A DNA stretch of 64,000 bases from Virgibacillus_R byunsanensis (GCF_042675965.1 NZ_JBHTKJ010000035.1:1-64000), one strand, 5' to 3'; shown: positions 43,214-52,688, counted from the stretch's first letter. The notes: generated from the letters alone by a model not told the origin. Made by a program: numbers and translations.

Positions 43214-44002
43214 TTATATTGCCTTAATTAGCCCGCCATCAATAATTACTGATGATCCTGTGACATAAGAGCACACATCGGAGGCTATGAATGCAACAAC
43301 GGACCCAAATTCCTCTGGTTGGCCATAACGTCTAAGTGGAATATTACCTTTCGATTGTTTCTGTACTTCATCAATAGAAATACCCAACTTGTCAGCCTTT
43401 ATTTGGTCTAAACTTCTAACCCGATCGGTTGCTACCCTGCCGGGTGCAACTGTATTAACTAATATATTATGTTCTGCAAATTCATTAGCTAATGTTTTGG
43501 ACAAACCTACAATTCCTGTTCTAAATGTATTCGATAAAAGTAGACCAGGTATAGGCTGTTTTATCGAGCTAGAAGCAAGGTTAATAATTTTACCAGAATT
43601 TTGTTCTTTCATGAAAGGTAATACTTCACGAATTGTTCGAACATAACTTAATAGATTTAATTCAAATGATTTATACCAATTCTCATCATCCATCTGCTCA
43701 AAACTTCCACTAGGCGGTCCACCAGCATTATTAATTAGGATATCAATTTTTTGATATTTATCAACAGTATATTTAATAGCATTTTCAATATCTTCTTTTT
43801 TGGTAAGGTCACATACAACATAACCAACCTCATTTTTTGAAATGGATTGAATTTCTTCTGACGCTTCCTTTAATTCCTTTTCCTTTCGTCCTGATATAAC
43901 TACTATGGCTCCTTCTTTTGATAGTTCTAGAGCACATGCTTTTCCTAGACCTTTACTCGATGCACAGATAAAGGCAACTTTACCATGTAATCCTAAATCC
44001 AT
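43214..44002 (-). CDS. SDR-family oxidoreductase lacking the usual Tyr-x3-Lys
   Basis: The 262-residue Rossmann protein has the nucleotide loop ICASSKGLGKACALEL, NNAGGPPSG, and the C-terminal end SVIIDGGLIKAI, all SDR features. The catalytic Ser region IINLASSSIKQ is there, but where YxxxK is expected the sequence reads LLSNTFRTGIVGLSKTL, with Ser and Arg instead of Tyr and Lys. A divergent SDR subgroup with this change is known to me from other genomes, so activity may differ or be absent. Last gene before the terminator, 22 bases after the aldolase-like gene. Confidence 0.85.
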   Translation of the reverse strand: MDLGLHGKVAFICASSKGLGKACALELSKEGAIVVISGRKEKELKEASEEIQSISKNEVGYVVCDLTKKEDIENAIKYTVDKYQKIDILINNAGGPPSGSFEQMDDENWYKSFELNLLSYVRTIREVLPFMKEQNSGKIINLASSSIKQPIPGLLLSNTFRTGIVGLSKTLANEFAEHNILVNTVAPGRVATDRVRSLDQIKADKLGISIDEVQKQSKGNIPLRRYGQPEEFGSVVAFIASDVCSYVTGSSVIIDGGLIKAI

Positions 44003-44024
44003 TTTTTCACTCTCCTATTAATTT

Positions 44025-44909
44025 CTATTTTAAACCAACAAATTCTATAATTTCTTGTAATTCATCCATGGTTTGACTATCAACAGCTGCTCCTGGGTGT
44101 CTTACGTGACTTGAGTCGATAACATTTCTAAGTTTAAACGTTTCCTTTCTAATAGTTACCCCACCGATACCAAGCTGGGCTTCAAACCTAATTAAGGGTA
44201 ATTTCTCATAGAAATATTTTCTTGCTTCATTCTTATTACCGCTTGTGTACAATTCAAAGGTTTTAACTAATACTTCGGGATAAGCAAAACCAGTCATAAT
44301 TCCTTTTGCTCCCCTAACTAACTCTTCGTAAAAATACATACCGCCTAGTCCGCCAAAGATTTGCAGATTACTAGTTTCCTCTAAGATTTTAGTTGTTTTT
44401 ACTGTTGTTGGTGCTTCTTCTAATTTTACATATTGGACATTTTCTATTTCATCTGCTAATGTAGCTAAGAATTTTGGAGACATTTTTACCCCTGTCGTCA
44501 CTGGTTCATCCTGAACAACAATAGGTATGGAGATAGCCTCTGCAATTTCTGCATAATGCTTAAATAACATTTCTTCATTATTTAAATTTCTTGGAGCTGC
44601 AATCATAACAGAATGTGCACCAGATTTTTCTGCTTGTATAGACAATTCTTTTGCAACTTCTGTACCTTGGGCTGTACATCCCACAACTACAGGGACTCTT
44701 CCTTTCGTTTCTTCTAGAGTAACCTCCAAAACTTTGGAACGTTCGCTATCAGTCATTTTATGGGATTCCCCCATGATACCTAAGATAACCATTCCATGAA
44801 CACCAGAGTCAATGTAGAAGTTTGTTAGTCTACGGAGACTCCCTTCATCAATATTTCCTTTATCGTTAAAAGGTGTAAGTGTAATAACGCAAATTCCGTT
44901 TAGTTCCAT
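44025..44909 (-). CDS. Dihydrodipicolinate synthase/N-acetylneuraminate lyase family aldolase
   Basis: The 294-residue TIM-barrel protein matches the DapA family: VITLTPFNDKGNID, GIMGESHKMT (the phosphate or pyruvate site, about 44-53), the Tyr-containing region replaced by VVQDEPVTTGVKM, and the Schiff-base Lys in VQYVKLEEAP (about 162). Members condense or cleave 2-oxo acids with pyruvate. In this operon it most likely cleaves a 4-hydroxy-2-oxo acid made by the other enzymes (inference). Confidence 0.85.
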   Translation of the reverse strand: MELNGICVITLTPFNDKGNIDEGSLRRLTNFYIDSGVHGMVILGIMGESHKMTDSERSKVLEVTLEETKGRVPVVVGCTAQGTEVAKELSIQAEKSGAHSVMIAAPRNLNNEEMLFKHYAEIAEAISIPIVVQDEPVTTGVKMSPKFLATLADEIENVQYVKLEEAPTTVKTTKILEETSNLQIFGGLGGMYFYEELVRGAKGIMTGFAYPEVLVKTFELYTSGNKNEARKYFYEKLPLIRFEAQLGIGGVTIRKETFKLRNVIDSSHVRHPGAAVDSQTMDELQEIIEFVGLK

Positions 44910-44969
44910 TTCTATAACCCTCCAAAATATCTTTATATTTTATAGTATTAAAACCACTTGCCTTATTTA

Positions 44970-46289
44970 CTAGTCAAATAGTAAATTTGGTACCCACAAT
45001 GTTATTTGCGGGAATGCGATTAAGAAAGATAGGATTATCACATCTAGGATGACAAATGGCCATATACCCTTAAAAATATCAACTACACTAATATCTTTTG
45101 TCACTACTCCTTTTAATGCATAAACATTTAATCCTACTGGTGGAGTAACTGCACCAATTTCTGTTAATTTCAATGCGATAACCCCAAACCATATGGGATC
45201 GTAACCTAACGAGGTTATTATAGGGATAACAATTGGTAAAATCATGGCATAAATACCTATAGGAACCATAATCATTCCTAAAAGGAAGAAAACTAAACAA
45301 ATGATTAATACAATAACAAAAGGTGGTACATCTAAATTTGTTAGATAAACCGTAAAATCTTGCGGCAATCTGCTTAGCACTAAAACTTTTGCATAAAACA
45401 AAGCACCAATGTTGATTAAAAATACCATTGAAGTGGTATTTGCTGACTCTCTTAACGCACCATTTACATCGCTTAGTTTTCTGAATCTGCCTTCAAAAAT
45501 TCCAACTGCCAATATCAATACACAACCTGCTGCCGCGGCTTCAGTTGGTGTAAACAAGCCAGTATAAATTCCACCTAAAATAACTATGGCAACTAGTACT
45601 ATTGGCCAAGCAGAAAATAATGCTGATAATCTTTCTTTCCCATTTAATTTCGGTTCTGCCTTTTGTCTTTCTACTAGCACTTTGTCCCGTTTTGATTTTA
45701 CATAGATAAATATTGCATAGACCACTGCAGTTAATATTCCTGGGATTATACCAGCAAAGAATAACTCTGCAATTGAAGTATTTGTAAACAGTGCATAGAT
45801 AATAAACATCATACTTGGGGGAATCATCGAAGCGAATGTACCAGCTGAAGCGATAAGTCCCGATGCAAATTCCTTACCATATCCTAAACGTCTCATCTCT
45901 GGCAAAGCCATCTTACCGAAAATAGATGTCGCAGCTATAGATGCCCCGGATATTGCACCAAACCCTGCACATGCAAAACATGTTGTAATACCTACAGATC
46001 CTGGCATTCCAGACGTTATAGCATCTGCACTCTTAAATGCTCTTCGTGCTAAATCCGCTTGAACAGCTAGCGCTCCCAATAATATAAATAATGGAATAGC
46101 TGTCCAGCTCGGTGCAGCAATCGAGGAAAACGCTGCTCCCATAAGTAGAGATATTGCTCTCTCTATATCAAAAATAAGAATTGTACTAATTACACCACTT
46201 ATAATAAAAGCTATTCCAACTGGAACACTTAAGAAGATTAATAGTAATAGTAAAGCGATACATATAATACCAATCATTGTTAGATCCAT
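44970..46289 (-). CDS. dctM: TRAP transporter large permease (DctM)
   Basis: The 439-residue membrane protein matches DctM (PF06808): GVISTILIFDIERAIS, CAGFGAISGASIAATSIFGKM, SAGTFASMIPPSMMFIIYA and GAVTPPVGLNVYALKG are characteristic. About 12-13 membrane segments are visible. With DctP and DctQ it forms a sodium-driven importer for carboxylate-bearing substrates. The P-Q-M order here is standard, and genes for the substrate's breakdown follow directly. Confidence 0.92.
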   Translation of the reverse strand: MDLTMIGIICIALLLLLIFLSVPVGIAFIISGVISTILIFDIERAISLLMGAAFSSIAAPSWTAIPLFILLGALAVQADLARRAFKSADAITSGMPGSVGITTCFACAGFGAISGASIAATSIFGKMALPEMRRLGYGKEFASGLIASAGTFASMIPPSMMFIIYALFTNTSIAELFFAGIIPGILTAVVYAIFIYVKSKRDKVLVERQKAEPKLNGKERLSALFSAWPIVLVAIVILGGIYTGLFTPTEAAAAGCVLILAVGIFEGRFRKLSDVNGALRESANTTSMVFLINIGALFYAKVLVLSRLPQDFTVYLTNLDVPPFVIVLIICLVFFLLGMIMVPIGIYAMILPIVIPIITSLGYDPIWFGVIALKLTEIGAVTPPVGLNVYALKGVVTKDISVVDIFKGIWPFVILDVIILSFLIAFPQITLWVPNLLFD

Positions 46290-46383
46290 AATAAATTAAA
46301 CCCCATCCCTTTTTTCGAGTTGAACAAAAAAGTAAAAAACTGATTATATACTAAAAATACGGAGCAAGGGATTGTCCCTGGAT

Positions 46384-46902
46384 TCATTTATTTGTTTTCC
46401 AGGACTTTTTTGATAGAATTCTAATATCTTCAATTAATTTTAATAAAATCTGAATTGCAAAAAAGAATAATCCAATTACAATTGCTAACTTAGCGGGCCA
46501 CATAGGAATTTTTACAACATCAGCAAATATTTCATTTGCTTGATAAGAACTAATAAAACTCCCAATGGATCCATAGAAAAAAAAGCTTATAGTAAATAAT
46601 TTTAATATGTTTATAAACAAACTGTTTAATGTTTTCCATTTTGATGGCAGCATATTAGTTACCATATCAACGTTAGCATGTTCATCATGTTCCTCAGTAC
46701 GGGATTGGCCCAAATATACAACAGCTATCAGAATTAAAACAGCAGTTGTTGTTAGTCCTGGAATTGCAATTCCAAATTCACGGCTTGCGACATTGACCGT
46801 TAGTAAAATCATAATCGCAAATAATAGAAATCCACATATTTCAGCTAGCTTATCATTAATAAAGCTCATTATACTTTTAGAAAAACGATAGATTTCTCCC
46901 AT
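46384..46902 (-). CDS. dctQ: TRAP transporter small permease (DctQ)
   Basis: The protein of about 172 residues has four hydrophobic segments and the DctQ features VASREFGIAIPG and HDEHANVDMVTNMLP (the EExHxxV-like segment after helix 2). It couples the binding protein to the large permease. ATG 46902 has AAAGGTG eight bases upstream; an in-frame TTG at 46908 is too close to that site. Ninety-four bases separate it from dctM. Confidence 0.9.
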   Translation of the reverse strand: MGEIYRFSKSIMSFINDKLAEICGFLLFAIMILLTVNVASREFGIAIPGLTTTAVLILIAVVYLGQSRTEEHDEHANVDMVTNMLPSKWKTLNSLFINILKLFTISFFFYGSIGSFISSYQANEIFADVVKIPMWPAKLAIVIGLFFFAIQILLKLIEDIRILSKKSWKTNK

Positions 46903-46974
46903 TTTCAAAACACCTTTATAAGTTTTTTAAATACTTTCCTCTTTCCTTCCTTAAGAAAGAAAGAGGAGATGTCA

Positions 46975-48063
46975 TTATTCTTTATCCAAACCTCTTTGCA
47001 TGATTTCAAGCATACTATTAATGTACTCTTCTGCATCTTCTATTCCGTGATTAGCCTTCGCTTCTTCTATCCATGTATTTCTTAGATTGTTCAATAGCTC
47101 TTCATCCGTGAAGTAGGCTACATCCTCTTCGTCGGCCATTTTTACATTTACTCCTGCTTCTTCATGCGCTTCAATTGTATTTTCTAATGCAGATGCATAT
47201 ACCTCCCCAAATTTTTCCTGAGCAATTTCTGTTGCCTTTAATATTCCTTCCTGTACATCTTCTGGCAAGTCATTCCATACATCTAAATTAATTGTATGCG
47301 TGAATGGTGATGCCCACCATAGTTGTGGTCCTACAATAATGTCTTGTGCACCTTCATAGAATTTCATTGCATGAAATCCATCGTAATTTGTCATTACTCC
47401 GTCAATTACACCAGTTTCTAAGGACATATATACATCTTCCCATGGTACACTTACTGGGTTTGCACCTATATGTTTCATAGATTCTAAATGCCAGCGACTA
47501 GATGCGCGCCAATCTTTACCTATAATGTCTTCAATACCATCTATCTCGTAAGAAGCTCCAAACACTGTAGGAAGTCCGACTGTTACTAATAATGGCTTTT
47601 GATTCAAAGCCTCTAACTCTTCATTTAATTTTGGAAGCTCTTCAACAGATTCCTCGAAAATGGTTGAAATATTCTCCCACTTTTCAGGAGCTTCTGGGAA
47701 TAGTTTATAAATCTGATAAGTAAATAGTCTTTCAGGATAAAAATCTGGGAAAATCATCGCCATATCTGTTACACCATCCGCAGCCCCTTCAAGAACCTCT
47801 TGTGAACTTAATAGTGATCCCCCAAAGTTTGCGTTAACTTTCACTTGACCATTTGTTTGCTTTTCTATCTCAGGAATCCATACATTTTCAACAAAGTCCG
47901 TCCTCATAGCTCCTGGTGGATCATGGTCAGAATAAGTTAAAGTTATTTCGAAATCCTCTCCTCCTTCTTCATTAGTGGTAGAGGCCTCATCTCCACAAGC
48001 TGAAAGAATAACAAGAAAAGTGACAATCAATATCAGCATCATATACCTTTTTAAACTTTTCAC
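46975..48063 (-). CDS. dctP: TRAP substrate-binding lipoprotein (DctP)
   Basis: The protein of about 362 residues has a lipoprotein signal (MKSLKRYMMLILI, then lipobox LSAC) and a DctP domain with YSDHDPPGAMRTDFVENVWIP, TNGQVKVNANFGGSLLS, GLPTVFGASYE, the signature WRASSRWHLESMKHIGANPV and VPWEDVYMSLETGVIDGV. The Arg of WRASSR normally binds the substrate carboxylate, so the imported compound should carry one. AAAGGGG spacing favours GTG 48063 over 48081. Confidence 0.9.
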   Translation of the reverse strand: MKSLKRYMMLILIVTFLVILSACGDEASTTNEEGGEDFEITLTYSDHDPPGAMRTDFVENVWIPEIEKQTNGQVKVNANFGGSLLSSQEVLEGAADGVTDMAMIFPDFYPERLFTYQIYKLFPEAPEKWENISTIFEESVEELPKLNEELEALNQKPLLVTVGLPTVFGASYEIDGIEDIIGKDWRASSRWHLESMKHIGANPVSVPWEDVYMSLETGVIDGVMTNYDGFHAMKFYEGAQDIIVGPQLWWASPFTHTINLDVWNDLPEDVQEGILKATEIAQEKFGEVYASALENTIEAHEEAGVNVKMADEEDVAYFTDEELLNNLRNTWIEEAKANHGIEDAEEYINSMLEIMQRGLDKE

Positions 48064-48178
48064 AATAATTTCCCCTTTCATTTTTTATTTAATAACTGTC
48101 AAGCACAAATTGATGTACCAACCATTTTAATAAAATTCGAAAACTTAATAGTTAATCCATTTCAAAAATTCAGTTTTT

Positions 48179-49552
48179 TTATTTTGAAATAGACTCTTTA
48201 TTTGCCGAACCCTTTACTATTTTTCCTAATCCGGGCTCTGCTAGTATTTCTTCACCATTGTATGCCACGTTTCCTCTTACAATAGTTCCTATTACTTTTC
48301 CTTTTACTTCTGTTCCATGGAACGGGGTTAGTTTCGCATTTGTGTGTAGTTTTTCTTCTTCAATTGTCCAAGTTTTATTTGGATCTATAACTGTAAAATC
48401 TGCATCATATCCTTCTGCAATCTTACCTTTACCATGTATACTGAAAACTTCAGCAGGATTCTGGGACATTAACTTCGCAAATCTTATTGGTGATACATTT
48501 CCTTTCAATACCAGGTGTTCAAATAGCAAAGGTACCATTATTTCCAAACCAGAAAGCCCAGGTGCTGATCTGAAAATATTATTTTCTTCTAACTTTTTAT
48601 GTTTGCGCCCCCAAGCAACATGATCAGAAGTAATAAGATCGATTTTATGGTTAAGTAGTTGATTCCATAATCCATGAACGGCATTAGGTTCCCGTAATGG
48701 CGGATTATTTTTAGCCTTTGAACCATATTCTTCTAAAGCGCTTACATTAAGAAGCAAGTATGGATAACATGTTTCAGCAGTTACGTTAACACCGTCATTT
48801 TTAAAGGAATTAATTAAATCAAGTGTTCTAGGGTGACTAACATGTACAATATGAAGCTTCACATTTGTCCAATATGCAAATTCTAGTAATTTAATAACAG
48901 CACTGGATTCAGAAACTGGCGGTCGTGATTCCATATGAGCTCTTGGACTAACTTTATTGCTACTTTCAAAATTTGTTATTAATCCCTTGATGATTTCATC
49001 ATTTTCAGCATGAAAAGCCAATCGTAGACCAGTCTCACGAATTAATTCCATTGCTTTTAAAATTTCATCATCTGGTATTCTAGGAAAACGATAAGGATCA
49101 GATTCAAGCGTAGAAAATTTAAATGCAATCGCTCCACTTTCAGCTAACGGCTTAATTTGATCAGTTCCTCCAGTTTTGGTAATCGTCGCCCATAACCCGA
49201 CATCTACTAAACTTTCATTTTCTGCTTTTTCGACTTTTTGCTGAAACCTCTCTACATTTGTTATTGGATCAGGGAAATCATAAGGCATATCAACATATGT
49301 TGTAACTCCCCCAACCGCTGCTGCACTACTAGTGGAGACAAAGCCTTCCTCTGGGTTACTATTAACGTGAACGTGTGCATCAATTAATCCTGGGAATACA
49401 TAACTTTCATCATAATCTTGGAGTAGATCATATTCTAATACATTCTGAGTTTTGCAAACCCTTACAATTATCCCTTTATTTATTCCTACCTCACCTATTA
49501 CCTCCTCATCTTCTAAAATCAATTTTCCTCTAACAACTAATTCATACTTCAT
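48179..49552 (-). CDS. Dihydropyrimidinase/hydantoinase/allantoinase-type amidohydrolase (paralogue 2)
   Basis: The 457-residue protein parallels the enzyme at 41017 along its length, with DAHVHVNSNPEEGF (His60 and 62), the carboxylated-Lys segment IAFK (145), FHAEN, HIVHVSH and TSDHVAWG. It is therefore probably active. Two such hydrolases may serve substrate stereoisomers or successive ring openings, or derive from a block duplication. It follows the IclR gene by 14 bases and precedes the TRAP genes. ATG after AAGGAGG. Confidence 0.88.
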   Translation of the reverse strand: MKYELVVRGKLILEDEEVIGEVGINKGIIVRVCKTQNVLEYDLLQDYDESYVFPGLIDAHVHVNSNPEEGFVSTSSAAAVGGVTTYVDMPYDFPDPITNVERFQQKVEKAENESLVDVGLWATITKTGGTDQIKPLAESGAIAFKFSTLESDPYRFPRIPDDEILKAMELIRETGLRLAFHAENDEIIKGLITNFESSNKVSPRAHMESRPPVSESSAVIKLLEFAYWTNVKLHIVHVSHPRTLDLINSFKNDGVNVTAETCYPYLLLNVSALEEYGSKAKNNPPLREPNAVHGLWNQLLNHKIDLITSDHVAWGRKHKKLEENNIFRSAPGLSGLEIMVPLLFEHLVLKGNVSPIRFAKLMSQNPAEVFSIHGKGKIAEGYDADFTVIDPNKTWTIEEEKLHTNAKLTPFHGTEVKGKVIGTIVRGNVAYNGEEILAEPGLGKIVKGSANKESISK

Positions 49553-49566
49553 TTTTCTCTCCCTCC

Positions 49567-50298
49567 TTATAAGTATTTTTCAATTTTGTTTATTGCCTCG
49601 ATGAACTTTTCTACAATTTCATGCTCGCTTTTAAGTTGCATTCTCTCTTTAGGTCCAGCTATCGCTAGTGATGCAAATACCTTTTGTTTAGAATTTTTAA
49701 TAGGAAATCCATAGGCATATACTCCTAAATCAATCTCACTATCTGAAACTGAATAACCTTTTTCTCTAATCTCTTTAAGGTTTGCCTTTAACTCATCCTT
49801 GGTCGCAAGTGTGTTCTCCGTATGTTTTACAACTAGATTTTTATTAAACAATTCATCAACTAAATCATTGGGTTGAAAAGCCAGAATTGCTTTAGAGGAG
49901 CCACCAACATATAATGGAATTATTTTCCCTTGCTCCGAAGAAACTGTAACCGCTTGTGGAGATGAAACAGTTTCTACACATACAACAAAATTATCTGAGA
50001 TGACACTGAGTATAGTCGTTTCCTTAAATTGGTTTGTTAATTCCTTCATTATTGGCAAGGCAATTTCAGATAAACTATTATCTAAACGGACTATGTTAGC
50101 AAAATCCAAAAAGCGATAACCTAATTTATAATCACCATTTGATGTTTCATATAGAAACCCATTCTCCTTTAAAACTCTAACATGGCGATAAACACTGCTC
50201 TGTGGGATATCCATAAGGTTTGAAATTTCTGAAACCGTTAATTGTCTTCTTGTTTGGTTATATAAGTCCAAGATCCCAAATATTTTTTCGGCGCTCAT
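49567..50298 (-). CDS. IclR-family transcriptional regulator
   Basis: The 243-residue protein has an N-terminal winged helix (FGILDLYNQTRRQLTVSEIS, then DIPQSSVYRHVRVLKENGFL) and the IclR effector domain with VVCVETVSSPQAV and GYSVSDSEIDLGVYAYGFPI. IclR proteins bind short palindromes and respond to pathway intermediates. It is the first gene of the catabolic block and lies 49 bases from a perfect 21-bp palindrome, so autoregulation and control of the downstream genes are likely (inference). ATG after GGAGG. Confidence 0.9.
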   Translation of the reverse strand: MSAEKIFGILDLYNQTRRQLTVSEISNLMDIPQSSVYRHVRVLKENGFLYETSNGDYKLGYRFLDFANIVRLDNSLSEIALPIMKELTNQFKETTILSVISDNFVVCVETVSSPQAVTVSSEQGKIIPLYVGGSSKAILAFQPNDLVDELFNKNLVVKHTENTLATKDELKANLKEIREKGYSVSDSEIDLGVYAYGFPIKNSKQKVFASLAIAGPKERMQLKSEHEIVEKFIEAINKIEKYL

Positions 50299-50346
50299 TA
50301 CTAATCCTCCAGCTAACTTCCCTATAAATTTTATGTCTGTATTTTC

Positions 50347-50367
50347 AATAATTGATAATCAATTATT
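50347..50367. promoter_or_regulatory. Perfect 21-bp palindrome, candidate IclR operator
   Basis: AATAATTGAT (50347-50356), a central A and ATCAATTATT (50358-50367) make perfect 10-base arms just upstream of the IclR gene. A partial copy lies upstream of the second half of the block at 42419. Confidence 0.6.
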
Positions 50368-50860
50368 AAAAATATTATTATAAATATAATTCATTCAATG
50401 GGAAATGTCAATAATATTTAATGAATTTTCAAAATGAACCAAATCTTTGGACTAATAAACTTAAGTCTTGGTAATAATCAACCTAACATCTATCCCATTT
50501 TTTACCTTAGCTTTAATGGAATGCTATCTCTACTTCTCTAGACTTCCCAAACAAAATTTACTTATCATATTTAACCATCTGTTTCCTACATTTAATATAA
50601 GTTCTCTTTCCTTTTTGAAGCAGAATACTCGTACTCTATCTCACTTTGGTTGTCCAAACTTATATTCATCATTCCACAATAGAGGTTGAGGATTTATTTT
50701 CCTCTTTCCAATATTTATTTATTTTTTGTTTTACTTGGTGTTCACTACCAGATTTTAAGATAAAACCTTTATTATCCTTAACTAATTCATAACTAGTTAA
50801 ATTATTATTGGTACACCAAACCCCACTTTTCTTAGCAGGTTGAACAGGTTAAGTTTTATA
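50368..50860. other. Region of degraded coding sequence
   Basis: No intact gene. On the minus strand (about 50695-50835) an open stretch reads KKSGVWCTNNNLTSYELVK and later GSEHQVKQKINKYWKEEN, apparently a protein fragment. It belongs to the decayed edge of the restriction-gene region. Its family is not recognised. Confidence 0.35.
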
Positions 50861-51058
50861 TTAGTGATAGAAATTTGGAACCTGACTTGTTATCCATATT
50901 TTTCGATATTTTTCTTCTCTATTTCGGAGTTGTCTTTGTAAGAGTCTATCAAATCTTTTAATAACAAATGATTGAAAATCCTTAATATCAATTTGATATA
51001 TGCCTACTTTAAATCCATTAGTAAGTCCTTTTGGTAACAGATCATGTTTAAAGTACAA
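50861..51058 (-). CDS. Hypothetical fragment next to the mrr remnant
   Basis: A 65-codon frame from TTG 51058 encodes YFKHDLLPKGLTNGFKVG, then VIKRFDRLLQRQLRNREEKY. The same frame stays open back to the stop codon of the mrr remnant. It lacks a good ribosome site. It may be a fragment of a gene cut by the same deletions. Not recognised. Confidence 0.3.
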   Translation of the reverse strand: MYFKHDLLPKGLTNGFKVGIYQIDIKDFQSFVIKRFDRLLQRQLRNREEKYRKIWITSQVPNFYH

Positions 51059-51103
51059 TAATACAACCGTTATCTCTTTTGAACTTTTTATATTCTTTCT
51101 GAT

Positions 51104-51681
51104 TCACTCAACAAAATAATCACTATCAATCCTCTTAACCTCTATGGTTAATTCAACTGACACACCCAAATTAAATTGAATCATTAAATTTGCTAGGATG
51201 TCTCCTGATATAAGAATAATTTTATTCTATATATGACTTACATATTCACGAGCCTCTTTAGAAAAGTCAGAAGTTGTCAGAAATACACCTTTTCGTTTGG
51301 ACCAGATTTACTACTTATAGAATCATTGTTTTTCTTTCTTCGTGAAAACTTTTCAAATTCAGGATATTTTCTAAGAAGCCGATTATTCAGTTCTGTTATC
51401 GTGTCATCCCTAATAACGTCTAATCCTCTTTCCGTTATAAAAGCAGTTCCTTTTTCGCTTGATTTCACTAAACACGCTTTTTTCAGATACGTGTTAGCCC
51501 AGTTTAATCTATTTTTAAATACACCCTGCCTGCCACTTGACAATAACAAATTTAACTCCTCTTCCGTAAGCCCAAAGTACTTTGCTATTTCTGATTCAAC
51601 ATCTCTTATTCTGTGTACTTTTTCGTCTGAGAACAATTCCAATAATGGGTACATGATAGAGTGATAGTCTGGAATAGTCAT
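51104..51681 (-). pseudogene. mrr: mrr restriction endonuclease with catalytic core deleted
   Basis: Residues 1-134 (51277-51681) are the Mrr N-terminal winged-helix domain: YHSIMYPLLELFSDEKVHRI, SGRQGVFKNRLNWANTYLKKA and GLDVIRD. The next codons, in a shifted frame, are KGVFLTTSDFSKEAREYVSH, and later GDILANLMIQFNLGVSVELT ends at 51104, matching the Mrr C-terminus. The segment with the PD-(D/E)XK core between SSKSGPNE and KGVFLTTS is missing. The gene is therefore a decayed methyl-directed type IV restriction gene. Confidence 0.8.
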
Positions 51682-51706
51682 ATTTGATCCTCCTTAAGTT
51701 TACTTT

Positions 51707-52122
51707 TTAACCAGATGCCACCAAAACATTCTTCTTTTCAACTGTAGTTTTAGCTCCTGCAAACTTAGCAAACAACGCTTCAATTTCTTCTCGTTCCGCA
51801 GCTGCATCACGAATAACTTCTACTTTACTGGACTTCCCTTTCCCCTATTATCCTTCCGATCCTTAAACCAATCTGGAATTACTTCTCCCGACTTAGTTTG
51901 ATAACCCTGATATCTTTTCTTTTGATTTCGAAATGCTACTTCCTCTGTATTTACTTGTTCAATTGTTGTAAATCCCTTCTTCATCCAGGAATTCAATATA
52001 GCACGTACATAACCCCAATTAGACTTGTTGCGTTCTAAAGTTCGTTTCATTGCATGCAAGACTAAACTCTCGCTACTGTCTGCAACCCAGTGAAGAATTT
52101 CCTCTGAAAAAAACGGACTCAT
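51707..52122 (-). pseudogene. DnaD-like replication protein fragment, frameshifted
   Basis: From 52122 the frame gives MSPFFSEEILHWVADSSESL, MKRTLERNKSNWGYVRAILNSW and GFTTIEQV, the DnaD-like domain (PF07261) of phage or plasmid replication proteins without its N-terminal half. Near 51838 it shifts: GKGKSSKVEVIRDAAAEREE then runs to a stop at 51707. A remnant of mobile DNA inside the defence island. Confidence 0.7.
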
Positions 52123-52364
52123 CGTACCAAAGTTTTTTTGGTAAAATTAAATCACGTCTGTTATAGGTAAATGGTTTAGTTTCTTTTTGTCTTTCTTTTG
52201 TTTAATTAATGGGCCCGTTTTTTATGCTAGAAATAATATGATGGTATTGGGATTTATAATTCTAAATAATTTATATACTCTAAACCTTATAAAAAACCAT
52301 CATTTGCTCCCTCTCTACTTTTTCTATAAAATAGAGTAAACGAGTTTCTAGGAGGTCGTAATTT

Positions 52365-52688
52365 ATGCCAACATACAACAAATTAGTCCGTGATCGAATC
52401 CCAGAAATCATAGAAAACACTGGTAAAGACTTCAAAACAGAAATACTTAACCAGGATCGTTACATATCAGAACTTAAAAAGAAACTAAAAGAAGAAGTCA
52501 CCGAATATCAGGAAACAACTACAAATGAAGATGCCGTAGAAGAACTTGCGGATGTCTTGGAATTAATGCATGCGCTTTCTCGCGTCCATGGTACTTCAAT
52601 TGATGAAGTGGAGCAGGTTAGAAAGGATAAAGCTGCTAAACGAGGAGGCTTTGACGAAAAAATATTTTTAGTTGAGGTTGAAGACTAA
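52365..52688 (+). CDS. MazG-like nucleotide pyrophosphohydrolase
   Basis: The 107-residue all-alpha protein resembles phosphoribosyl-ATP pyrophosphohydrolase/MazG-like enzymes. MPTYNKLVRDRIPEIIEN is the family start and KKKLKEEVTEYQE, then EELADVLELMHALSRVHG, supply the EExxE..ExxD metal site. Such proteins hydrolyse nucleoside triphosphates or analogues. Its TAA overlaps the ATG of the PLD-helicase gene (TAATG), so the two are translationally coupled and probably cooperate. TAGGAGG precedes the start. Confidence 0.85.
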   Translation: MPTYNKLVRDRIPEIIENTGKDFKTEILNQDRYISELKKKLKEEVTEYQETTTNEDAVEELADVLELMHALSRVHGTSIDEVEQVRKDKAAKRGGFDEKIFLVEVED

